Source: Paracandidimonas soli (GTDB taxonomy: Bacteria > Pseudomonadota > Gammaproteobacteria > Burkholderiales > Burkholderiaceae_B). From it: 64,000 bases of DNA. The translations under genes and the position numbers were made by a program. Where the stretch lies: contig NZ_SMBX01000004.1 of assembly GCF_004342005.1 (NCBI RefSeq), positions 291,121 to 355,120 on the forward strand. The letters run 5' to 3'. The notes below the pieces were generated by a model. The model had not been told where the DNA came from, did not search any database, and saw only the letters and a program-made list of their open reading frames with translations. Shown here piece after piece: positions 8,728-16,115 of the stretch (the stretch's first letter is position 1; each line of letters begins with the position of its first letter).

Positions 8728-9663
8728 TTAGGGCAGCGGGTTGATGCTGCCGCCCGTCTGATGGCCACCGAAGGCGATATCATCCGCGGCGCCGCTGCCT
8801 CCCGTATAGATGCCGGCCAATGCCGTCGCGCCGTTGTAGAAGCGGCCTTGTGTGTTCGCGCCAGTGAAGGTGCCGTTACTATCAATGGCGGCGCTGAGGC
8901 CGACGGAGTTGCCGCTGTTTGCAATCGTGCCAGAGATCGCATTGGCCTGGCCTGCATTGGCATAGTTGGCGGTCAGCGTGCCGCTGTAGAGGTCGGGTGC
9001 GGACGGCAGGTTGCCGCTGCTGTTTCCGACGTTTTGGATACCTGTGACGGAATAGGTCACGGATACCAGTTGCGGGGTGCTGATCACAGCATTGTCACCC
9101 GCGTACCAAACCGTGCGGCTGGCGCTGCCCATGTTCAGGTCGGTGCTGGGGGTGGGGAACCCCGTGGGTGAACTTTGCTCGGACCATTCGCCAAAATAAA
9201 CACCCTGTTCAGCAGGCAGTGCGACTCCCGCGGCATTCTTGACCTGGCCAATGACCAGGCCGCCGAAAACGGGCATGGGCGCCCCTGGCTGCCTCACCTG
9301 GCGCAGGCTGTAGACATTGGCATCGGTGCCGCTGGGCGTATACGCCCAAACCTGGGCAATGATTTGCCCGTCCCCGGGGTGTCGGGCCCAGCGGTTTCCG
9401 TTGGCATCGACGAGGAAGGGATTGGTAGCCTGCTGGATGGGCGCGCCCAGAATGTCCACCGTGGCTGACATTGCGCCGCCCGGACGCTGCATGCTGATGC
9501 CCGCATTGCCCGTGTTGGTCGGATCCAGCGGAGAGAGCGTGGATGCGCCGGGGGCGACGTTGCCAGGAACTGACGATCCTCCTTGAACATTGGGGCCGGC
9601 GGCGAAGGCTGTGGAAGAGGCTGCAAGCGCCATGATGGCGATAGCGATCGAGGTTTGCTTCAT
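8728..9663 (-). CDS. Secreted hemophilin-like protein, probable Slam substrate
   Basis: A 311-residue exported protein. The signal peptide (MKQTSIAIAIMALAASSTAF, cut after about AFA) has no lipobox Cys, so it is predicted to be secreted rather than lipid-anchored. The body is rich in Gly, Asn and Thr, as beta-sheet proteins are. The C-terminal third (about 215-311) ends with GRFYNGATALAGIYTGG and DDIAFGGHQTG, the pattern of the eight-stranded barrel shared by TbpB-like proteins and hemophilins. Slam proteins recognise that barrel. Placed between a TonB-dependent receptor and a Slam gene, it most likely binds heme and delivers it to the receptor. The heme ligand cannot be chosen by eye. The ribosome binding site TGGAGAA precedes the ATG. 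Confidence 0.7.
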   Translation of the reverse strand: MKQTSIAIAIMALAASSTAFAAGPNVQGGSSVPGNVAPGASTLSPLDPTNTGNAGISMQRPGGAMSATVDILGAPIQQATNPFLVDANGNRWARHPGDGQIIAQVWAYTPSGTDANVYSLRQVRQPGAPMPVFGGLVIGQVKNAAGVALPAEQGVYFGEWSEQSSPTGFPTPSTDLNMGSASRTVWYAGDNAVISTPQLVSVTYSVTGIQNVGNSSGNLPSAPDLYSGTLTANYANAGQANAISGTIANSGNSVGLSAAIDSNGTFTGANTQGRFYNGATALAGIYTGGSGAADDIAFGGHQTGGSINPLP

Positions 9664-9695
9664 TTCTGTTCTCCAGAAAAGTTGAACAACGAAAC

Positions 9696-9720
9696 GCTGG
9701 TTTTTTTATGAAAAGCCAGC
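9696..9720 (-). other. Hairpin between receptor and hemophilin-like genes
   Basis: GCTGG (9696-9700) and CCAGC (9716-9720) pair, extended by T-rich and A-rich inner arms. It begins 7 nt after the receptor stop codon on the minus strand and lies within the 64-bp gap, so it is probably an intercistronic RNA structure. Confidence 0.45.
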
Positions 9721-9727
9721 AAACAAC

Positions 9728-12700
9728 CTAGAATCTGATGCCGACATCGGCCATGATGGTGCGGCCGGGGCCGGGCAATGGCGACTTGGAAAGCGGGTCG
9801 AGGTAGTAGCGATCCGTCAGGTTCTCCACGGTGACGCGCATGCTGACGTTGCGGTTGAATCGATATTCGGCATAGAGATCGATCAGCTTGACCGGGTCCC
9901 AGTAATAGGGGCGTATGGTGCCGTCATAGGCTTCCAGAACGCCGCCTTGCAGCAGGCGATCCAGCTTCTTGTTTTCCGCGCCGCTGTGATAGCGCAGCCG
10001 GGTGCCGATGTCCAGCGCGTTGTTCAACAGCCTTACGCCAAGATCCACGTTGATGGAATATTTTGGCTGCAGGCTGACAAAGGACAGATTGCGCGGAAAG
10101 CCGCCGTCCATGCATTCAGGCATCCGGTTGTAGTATGGGCTGAGCGTGACGGCATAATCCTTGTCGCAGGTTTCCTGCTTGAGCCGGTAAGTCACGTCCA
10201 GGCCGGCATGGAAACGGCCCGTGTCGAGGCGGCTCTGGAACTCAATGCCGCTCATGACTTTGCGATCGAACTGGATCGCCCTGGCCTGCACGTTTCTGTC
10301 GATGAAGTTTCGTATGGTGTTGTGGTAGTAGCTGACCTTGACGTCGGCCACTTGCAAGGGCTCGAACAGATGGCTGAGGTCCTGGACGTAGCCTATTTCC
10401 CATGCCTGGTTGCGCTCGGGGCGGATGCCGCTGGCGCTGCCCTCGCTCAGCCCGCGGTCGCCGCTGGCGGTCTCGTACAGGCTGGGAAAGCGGACCATGC
10501 TGGCATAGCGGCTGTAGACCCTGGCGTGGTCCGTCAACTGGTACGATGCGACGAGTTGCGATGACCATGCGTGATGGCGCCGTTTGACGGGACGCTGCCA
10601 TACGTCTGCGGCGGGTTCTTTAACGAAATTCGCCTCTGGGTTGAGGCCCGAGGTAGGAATATATTTTTCGTATCCGTCAACGGTTTCACTTAAGTCGTAT
10701 GTGCCGTTGTAGAAGGGGTTTTGCGTCCTGTCTGCCTTGGAGGAGTCGATCAGGGGTACGTGAGTATGTTGGATTACATACTGAGGTGCACTTGGGTCAA
10801 ATTGGTATTGTCTAGGCTGGCTCCAGGACCCAATAGAGCTCTCGATATTATTTTCCTTGGCATAGTCAATCCACGCGTTCCTATCGTTTTGATAAAGCGC
10901 CAGCTCTTCCTCTGTGGCGATACGATAGGTACTCAATCGCTGATACGCCGCGTTTCCCTGCGATTTCCAATGCGGGTGCTGGTTGCGGCGCTTTTCATCC
11001 AGTTCATCATCGAACCCCCAATAGGACCCGTATCTCACTCCGGCGCTGAGCTGCAGGCGGTCCGTGGCCTGCCAGTCCAGATTGACACCAAGGCCATATT
11101 CCTGTCTGCGTCCGGAGACCGGCCCCAGGAAACGGTTGAAGCCGGCCGAATCCGTGACATGCGTTTCCACAGGGATGTGGTCGCGCTGACGTTCGTACTG
11201 GAAGTCGCCTGCCGCAGTCAGGGCCAGGTTGTCGCTGAGCTGAAAGCGGTTGCTCAGATCGAACCCGGTGCGGGTGGACTTCGTTTGCTGCAGCGTGCCG
11301 ATGAATATCTTGCCTTCTACATTGGGATCCTTGGCAGGGGGGGAGTCGCACATCATGTTGTAGTAGTAGCAAAGGAAACTCCACTGATCGTATGCCCGGT
11401 CGATATCATTGCCATTCACCTGATAAGTTACGTCTCCGTTCTGGTAGCGGTCACTGCGGCTTTCGGTGCGCCATACGGAAGCCTCAAGATCGATCAACTG
11501 CGAATGCTCCGGCTTCCATTGCCAGGCCAGGCGATAGGTGTCCTGATCGACAAGCGTATTGGGGAAGGGGTAGCTCAGCCTTGACCTTTGATCCACGACA
11601 CCCTGCTCCTGTCCGGTCTCCACGCCCCACAAGGTCCAGTCCGCCATGTTCGGCGGCAGTTCCGCGAAATCGAGCTTGCTGCGGCTGAAGCTCAGGTTGA
11701 TTGTGTGGTTGTTGGGCAAATACCAGTTGTTCTTGAGCAGCACGCTTTCCATGCGCGAGCTGGTATATGGCACTTCCATGCCCGGCCCGAAAACCTTTGC
11801 CACGGCGCCGTACAGATTGGCGATGCTGGTATGGGCGATCTTGTTGTCGCCGGTCAGGTCGTTCGCGCCGCGTTCCATGTATTTGTCGGCGCCTTTCGTC
11901 CCGGCAAAATAATTGCCGCGGCTGTTGTAGCTGTAGGCAGCCAGCACGTCGAAAAACTCGTGCTTGTAGCCTGCCGCGATGAAGGCCTTGCGGTCGTCGA
12001 AATTGAAGCGTTCGACTTCGCTGCGCTCGCGTAGCCGTGCCATGGGTTCGTTGAAACTGAGCCCTGGGTTTTGGTAAAGGATGGATGTCTGGGCGCCAGG
12101 GATGTCCCGGTAATCCATGCCGACCAGACTGTGCGGGTCGGTCATGTTGGACTTGACCGAATTGCTGGCGGTGCCCAGCTTCAGTTCAATGCCCCAATTT
12201 TTGTCGCCCTGGATGATGTCGCCGGCATTGATGGTCTCGATATTGACCGAGCCGCCGATGCCGTTTTTCAGGCCGCGCGTCATCGACGGGCCTTTTTCCA
12301 CCATGATGCTGCGAAACAGGTTGGGATCGACATAGTTGCGGTTGTTGATGCCCTGCATAGTCATCCAGACATCGATCGACTGCGAAGTACCGTCCACCGT
12401 GATGGGGATGCGGCCATTGCCCTGCAGACCGCGGATATTGGGGAACAGAGCGGCCCCATTGCGGTTGTCGCCGTTGTAGACCCCGTCCATGCCGGCGAAC
12501 ACGTCGCCGACCGATATGCCACGATAGCGTTCCAGATACTGGCGGTCTACATACAGGTTGGAAATGTCTTTTTCGTATACGTTGTCATGTCCGATCTCGT
12601 CGTCCGTGCGCCCCCTGACTGTGACTGCCGACAGCGTTGTTGCCGTCGTCGCCGCCCGCGTCAGCGTCACATTTCTGCCGTCCAGCCGATACTGCACCGG

Positions 12701-13012
12701 CGTGCCCTGCAGCAGACGCTGCAGCGCCTGTTCCGGCGTCATGTTTCCCGATACCGCTGGCGCTTGCAGGCCGAACACCGTCTCGGGCGTGTAGAAGAAC
12801 TGCAGCGAGGTCTGCCTGCCCAACTGGATCAGCGCGTCGTCCAGCGACTGGGCGGGCAGGGTGATCTGCGTGGCGGCTTCCTGGGCGCGGACCTCGCCCG
12901 GCATGCCGGCGGCCAGCGCGGACAGGACGGCCAGTGCCGTCAGTGAAATATGTAGCGCCGAGCGGCAGGTCTGGTGCCTGGTGGCGGCGCGGTGTGAAGA
13001 ACGTTGCGTCAC
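9728..13012 (-). CDS. TonB-dependent receptor with STN signalling domain, probable heme/hemophilin receptor
   Basis: A 1094-residue outer-membrane receptor. It has a signal peptide (to about residue 44), then an STN domain (about 50-118, with LPAQSLDDALIQLGRQTSLQ and MTPEQALQRLLQGTPVQYRL), the plug domain (PNIRGLQGNGRIPITVDGT) and a barrel ending in Phe (VGIRF). The STN domain contacts a FecR-type regulator in the periplasm, so this receptor both imports its ligand and signals. The start is GTG at 13012. It heads an operon with the hemophilin-like and Slam genes. Unusual length and the partner genes suggest a protein-bound heme ligand, but the substrate is inferred from context. Confidence 0.85.
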   Translation of the reverse strand: MTQRSSHRAATRHQTCRSALHISLTALAVLSALAAGMPGEVRAQEAATQITLPAQSLDDALIQLGRQTSLQFFYTPETVFGLQAPAVSGNMTPEQALQRLLQGTPVQYRLDGRNVTLTRAATTATTLSAVTVRGRTDDEIGHDNVYEKDISNLYVDRQYLERYRGISVGDVFAGMDGVYNGDNRNGAALFPNIRGLQGNGRIPITVDGTSQSIDVWMTMQGINNRNYVDPNLFRSIMVEKGPSMTRGLKNGIGGSVNIETINAGDIIQGDKNWGIELKLGTASNSVKSNMTDPHSLVGMDYRDIPGAQTSILYQNPGLSFNEPMARLRERSEVERFNFDDRKAFIAAGYKHEFFDVLAAYSYNSRGNYFAGTKGADKYMERGANDLTGDNKIAHTSIANLYGAVAKVFGPGMEVPYTSSRMESVLLKNNWYLPNNHTINLSFSRSKLDFAELPPNMADWTLWGVETGQEQGVVDQRSRLSYPFPNTLVDQDTYRLAWQWKPEHSQLIDLEASVWRTESRSDRYQNGDVTYQVNGNDIDRAYDQWSFLCYYYNMMCDSPPAKDPNVEGKIFIGTLQQTKSTRTGFDLSNRFQLSDNLALTAAGDFQYERQRDHIPVETHVTDSAGFNRFLGPVSGRRQEYGLGVNLDWQATDRLQLSAGVRYGSYWGFDDELDEKRRNQHPHWKSQGNAAYQRLSTYRIATEEELALYQNDRNAWIDYAKENNIESSIGSWSQPRQYQFDPSAPQYVIQHTHVPLIDSSKADRTQNPFYNGTYDLSETVDGYEKYIPTSGLNPEANFVKEPAADVWQRPVKRRHHAWSSQLVASYQLTDHARVYSRYASMVRFPSLYETASGDRGLSEGSASGIRPERNQAWEIGYVQDLSHLFEPLQVADVKVSYYHNTIRNFIDRNVQARAIQFDRKVMSGIEFQSRLDTGRFHAGLDVTYRLKQETCDKDYAVTLSPYYNRMPECMDGGFPRNLSFVSLQPKYSINVDLGVRLLNNALDIGTRLRYHSGAENKKLDRLLQGGVLEAYDGTIRPYYWDPVKLIDLYAEYRFNRNVSMRVTVENLTDRYYLDPLSKSPLPGPGRTIMADVGIRF

Positions 13013-13113
13013 GGTACGGGGTTCCTTCGTGTCAGTGTTGATCGATGATTGGCCTGTCCGCCTGAAAACACAGGCCGGGCTCAGGTCCTCTTTCTTGTCC
13101 CTTCATTAGTAAT

Positions 13114-13140
13114 GACGCCTGAGACGCCCTATCTCCTGAA
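13114..13140 (-). promoter_or_regulatory. Candidate ECF-sigma promoter of the receptor operon
   Basis: Read on the minus strand: TTCAGGAGAT (13140-13131), 12 nt, GCGTC (13118-13114). The same two blocks with the same spacing occur upstream of the fecR-like gene at 15471-15445. It lies about 100 nt upstream of the receptor start. The rest of the 342-bp gap (13013-13354) is AT-rich around 13141-13200 and contains a short palindrome GGACA-agcc-TGTCC near 13258; nothing else was recognised there. Confidence 0.5.
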
Positions 13141-13354
13141 TGCATATGAAAAAGAAAATAGTTTTTATTTAGTTTTTTGGAGAAAAGAGGGCTGGAGAAA
13201 GGCAGCGTCAGGCCAAAGCAATCGCAGCACGGCTTGGCGTGAACGGAAATGTGCCTAGGACAAGCCTGTCCCATGAGACAAAATCGCCTAATTTTCAGAG
13301 TTTTTCGTGTCTGGTAGATTGCCTGCTGTTGTCACACAGACAGGAATTGAAAGC

Positions 13355-14302
13355 ATGCCGGATCGGAAGAGGTCGCCTACAGTGGCAGGCCAGTCGTTCC
13401 CCGGGCTGCGGCTGACCAATGATCTGGTATTCAAAGCCCTGTTCAGTCGCCAGCTGCATCTGTTGTCGGACTTGATCAATGCCGTGCTGCAGTTACAGAG
13501 CCCGATCACGGTCGTCAAAGTCCTGAATCCGGAAATTCTTCCGCACCACGTCAGCGGCAAGCGGGTTGTAATGGACATTCTGGTGCGCGACGCCATAGAT
13601 GCCCTGTTCATCATCGAGATGCAGGTACGTCGCGAAGATCCCTGGCCGGAGCGCAACGTGTATTACCTGGCGCGCGGCCTGTCGGAGCAGTTGCAGGCGG
13701 GCCAGGACTACGAGAGCCTGACGCCGGTGATTGGAATCAGCCTGCTGGCGCACGATCTGTTCTCGGATCATCCCGGGCAGGCGCTCTGGCTGCTGGCGCT
13801 GCGCGATGAACAGACCCCGGCGGTATGCTTCAAGGAAGCGTTGCAACTGCATATAATGGAGTTGCCGAAGGCCGAGCGTCTCGGCGGCTTGCCGCCATCG
13901 CTGTCGGCGTGGATCACTTGCCTGTTGCATAACCTGGACGAGGTTGCCATGAGTCAGATCACGCATTCACCTGTGAAAGAAGCCTTGCATCATCTGCAGG
14001 ACATGTCCGCCGATGAGGAGTTGCACTGGGCGGCGTTGCAGCACGATATTGCTACGCTGGACAAACGGACCGCGCTGAATCGCGCAATGCGCAAGGGAGA
14101 GCGGCAAGGATTGGAGCAGGGGTTGGAGCAGGGCCGTGAGGCTGCGGCCACGACGCTGCAAAAATTGCTGCAACGCAAATTCGGCCCCATCCCCTCTTGG
14201 GCGCGAGACCGTATCATCGCCGCAGACCTCGCTTCCGTGCAGCAATGGACGCTGGGCATCCTGGACGCTGTCTCGCTGGAGGATATGTTCCGCCAGGACT
14301 AG
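13355..14302 (+). CDS. Rpn-family recombination-promoting nuclease / PD-(D/E)XK putative transposase
   Basis: A 315-residue protein beginning MPDRKRSPTVAGQSFPGLRL, with the family entry LTNDLVFKALFS and core PD-(D/E)XK motifs VVMDILVRDAIDALFIIEMQ (Asp then Glu-x-Gln). The C-terminus has the repeated GLEQGLEQG segment typical of Rpn proteins. RpnA-E promote RecA-independent recombination and cut DNA; some members act in phage defence. It is on the plus strand between two minus-strand parts of the signalling locus, so it looks inserted. The ATG at 13355 is chosen; a GTG at 13307 would add 16 residues. No terminal inverted repeats were found. Confidence 0.8.
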   Translation: MPDRKRSPTVAGQSFPGLRLTNDLVFKALFSRQLHLLSDLINAVLQLQSPITVVKVLNPEILPHHVSGKRVVMDILVRDAIDALFIIEMQVRREDPWPERNVYYLARGLSEQLQAGQDYESLTPVIGISLLAHDLFSDHPGQALWLLALRDEQTPAVCFKEALQLHIMELPKAERLGGLPPSLSAWITCLLHNLDEVAMSQITHSPVKEALHHLQDMSADEELHWAALQHDIATLDKRTALNRAMRKGERQGLEQGLEQGREAAATTLQKLLQRKFGPIPSWARDRIIAADLASVQQWTLGILDAVSLEDMFRQD

Positions 14303-14348
14303 ATGGCATTGTTTGCCCAGGGGGACGGCGCAGGGCGGCTTGCGCTCG

Positions 14349-14368
14349 TGCCGTGCCGACGCACGGCA
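14349..14368. terminator. Weak hairpin between convergent rpn-like and fecR-like genes
   Basis: TGCCGTG (14349-14355) pairs with CACGGCA (14362-14368) around a 6-nt loop, in the 100-bp gap between the two convergent stops. There is no T-tract, so its function as a terminator is uncertain. Confidence 0.35.
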
Positions 14369-14402
14369 ATCGGGATCTATGTTGTGCGCCAACTGGCAGA
14401 TG

Positions 14403-15398
14403 TCAGCGCGCCGTTATATCGGCCGTTCCGTCGCCGTGTTGACGCACACTCACCGGCACGATTCTGGGCAGGGCGGCCAGGAAGGCCTGGAGATCGTCGG
14501 TGCGGAACACGCCCGACAGGCGCAACTGCCCGGCCTTGGCGTCGGCCACGGCAAGCGGTTTGTCCGTATAGCGGTTGATTTCATCGAGCGCTTCCGCCAG
14601 CGTGATGCCGCGGAATACGATCCTGTCTTCCAGCCAGGCGGCGGTGTGTTCCGCCCCGGTGGGCTGAACCAGCAGTTCTCCGCCGGCCGAAATGCGCGCC
14701 AGGCCTCCGGGACGCAGTTTCGTGGTCTTGCGGTTCCACCAGGGGCCGGTCGTGACTTCGACGCTGCCTTCGAGCACGCCGACGGAAAACACGCCCGAAT
14801 GGCTGCGCACATTGAAGCGCGTGCCCGTGACCTTCACGCTGCCGGCGTCGGTGTCGACGATGAAAGGCGTACCCTGCGCGCCATTGACCTGGAACAGGGT
14901 TTCGCCCTGCGTCAGTTCCACGGTGCGGCGGTCGTCGTAGAAGCGCGCGGTGACGCTGGTGGCGGTATTGAGTGTCAGCATGGAGCCGTCGGGCAGAATC
15001 GCCTGTTGCCGTTCTCCATGGGCGGTAGTGAATTGCGCCTGATAGGCGGGCGTTTCGCGCCAGCCCATGGGGTCGGCCGCTATACAGAAGACGACCACGC
15101 TACAGGCGGCCAGCCCCAGCCCGAAACCCAGAGCCCGCCTGTGGGGGCGGACGGCCTTGCGCGGCGGCTGCGCCGTGGCTTCGCCCAGCTTGCGGACTTC
15201 GCCTGCCGGCAGAGCGGCCGCAATGGTCCATACCCGCAGCACCCGGCGCCAGGCTTCGGCATTGCGCGGATCGGACCGCCAGCGTTCGAAGCCGGCCCGC
15301 TCGGCCTCGGTGACATCCGCCGACCGCAGGCGCTCGTACCAGCAGGCTGCCTGGTCGCGCCGGTCGGTCAGTGTGTTGGGATCGATGGGGGCTGTCAT
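14403..15398 (-). CDS. FecR-type anti-sigma factor / sigma regulator
   Basis: A 331-residue inner-membrane regulator. The N-terminal cytoplasmic DUF4880 domain (about 1-70, with ACWYERLRSADVTEAERAGF and RNAEAWRRVLRVW) binds the ECF sigma factor. One membrane helix follows (about 88-108, LGFGLGLAACSVVVFCIA), then the periplasmic FecR domain (about 120-215, LPDGSMLTLNTATSV, GSVKVTGTRFNVRS) and a C-terminal STN-like segment (RLSGVFRTDDLQAFLAALP). It relays ligand occupancy of the STN receptor to the sigma factor. It starts 61 bp downstream of the sigma gene stop and is preceded by the shared bipartite promoter-like element. Confidence 0.92.
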   Translation of the reverse strand: MTAPIDPNTLTDRRDQAACWYERLRSADVTEAERAGFERWRSDPRNAEAWRRVLRVWTIAAALPAGEVRKLGEATAQPPRKAVRPHRRALGFGLGLAACSVVVFCIAADPMGWRETPAYQAQFTTAHGERQQAILPDGSMLTLNTATSVTARFYDDRRTVELTQGETLFQVNGAQGTPFIVDTDAGSVKVTGTRFNVRSHSGVFSVGVLEGSVEVTTGPWWNRKTTKLRPGGLARISAGGELLVQPTGAEHTAAWLEDRIVFRGITLAEALDEINRYTDKPLAVADAKAGQLRLSGVFRTDDLQAFLAALPRIVPVSVRQHGDGTADITAR

Positions 15399-15444
15399 GT
15401 CATTGGGCTGTCATGGAATTGAAAAGTGTGCCTTTACTAAATAA

Positions 15445-15471
15445 GACGCATGGCGGGGCTCATCTCCTGAA
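15445..15471 (-). promoter_or_regulatory. Candidate ECF-sigma promoter of the fecR-like gene
   Basis: On the minus strand TTCAGGAGAT (15471-15462) and GCGTC (15449-15445) are separated by 12 nt, identical in blocks and spacing to the element upstream of the receptor gene. The upstream block overlaps the last codons and stop of the sigma gene. It would allow the sigma factor to raise its own regulator. Confidence 0.45.
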
Positions 15472-16059
15472 CGGGAAGTCCAGATGATCCTGCAGTCTGT
15501 CTTGCAGATGACGCGTCGTGCGCATCATGTAGCGCTCCACCATATTGCGCGAGACTCCCATGCGTTTGCCGATTTCACCGTTGGACAAGCCCTCGGTCTG
15601 GCGCAGCGCGAAGGCGATGCGGCATGATTCGGGAAGTTCTTCCAGCGCGGCAAGCGTGAGCCGGATCAGCTCCCGGGCATGGCAGATGGCATCGGCTCCG
15701 GGCGACAGCGGGTGCTGGGCCTCCGCCAGGTCTTCCAGGCTTTGCGTTTCGCGCCTGACCTCGGCTCGATGGATGCTGATGGCGCGATTGCTGGCTGCGC
15801 GCTGGAAATACCGGTCCGGATCGCGGATGGCGCCGTCGCCGGCCTCCAGCATCGCCAGCGCCGCATCCTGCAGGGCGTCTTCCGTATCCTGAGGTATGCG
15901 CGAGCGCTTCGTCCACGCGCCGATCAGCTTGCTGTACTGCGCAAGCCAGCTTTTGCCGGACAGGGAGCGAAACACCATGGCGATCAGTGCATAAAAACGA
16001 AACGGCATATGCGCTTCGTTCAGGCGATGAGAAACATGGCGGAAGAACGTGTCTGCCAT
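15460..16059 (-). CDS. FecI-like ECF RNA polymerase sigma factor
   Basis: A 199-residue sigma-70 family factor of the iron-starvation (FecI) group. Region 2 covers about residues 45-105 (DTEDALQDAALAMLEAG, RYFQRAASNRAISIHR), and region 4 covers about 135-185 (LEELPESCRIAFALRQTEGLS, GEIGKRMGVSRNMVERYMM). The first 17-27 residues before MPFRFYALI are longer than usual. The ATG at 16059 lacks a ribosome binding site and abuts the Fur box, so the real start may be 16008. It is most similar in context to the FecI/HurI type that drives a cognate receptor when iron is low and heme is present. The fecR-like gene follows. Confidence 0.92.
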   Translation of the reverse strand: MADTFFRHVSHRLNEAHMPFRFYALIAMVFRSLSGKSWLAQYSKLIGAWTKRSRIPQDTEDALQDAALAMLEAGDGAIRDPDRYFQRAASNRAISIHRAEVRRETQSLEDLAEAQHPLSPGADAICHARELIRLTLAALEELPESCRIAFALRQTEGLSNGEIGKRMGVSRNMVERYMMRTTRHLQDRLQDHLDFPFRR

Positions 16060-16063
16060 GTGT

Positions 16064-16082
16064 GGTAATGATAAGCATTTTT
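16064..16082 (-). promoter_or_regulatory. Fur box upstream of the ECF sigma gene
   Basis: On the minus strand AAAAATGCTTATCATTACC matches 14 of 19 positions of the classical Fur consensus GATAATGATAATCATTATC. It lies 5 bp upstream of the annotated ATG, in the 56-bp gap after pdxA, the expected site for iron repression of a FecI-type gene. Confidence 0.7.
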
Positions 16083-16115
16083 ATACATGAACACACAAAC
16101 AGTTCTTGACGATTG

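Noticed and set aside
13307..14302. Rpn gene as part of a complete transposon
   Set aside because: I looked for terminal inverted repeats and target duplications at both borders and found none, so only the gene is called.
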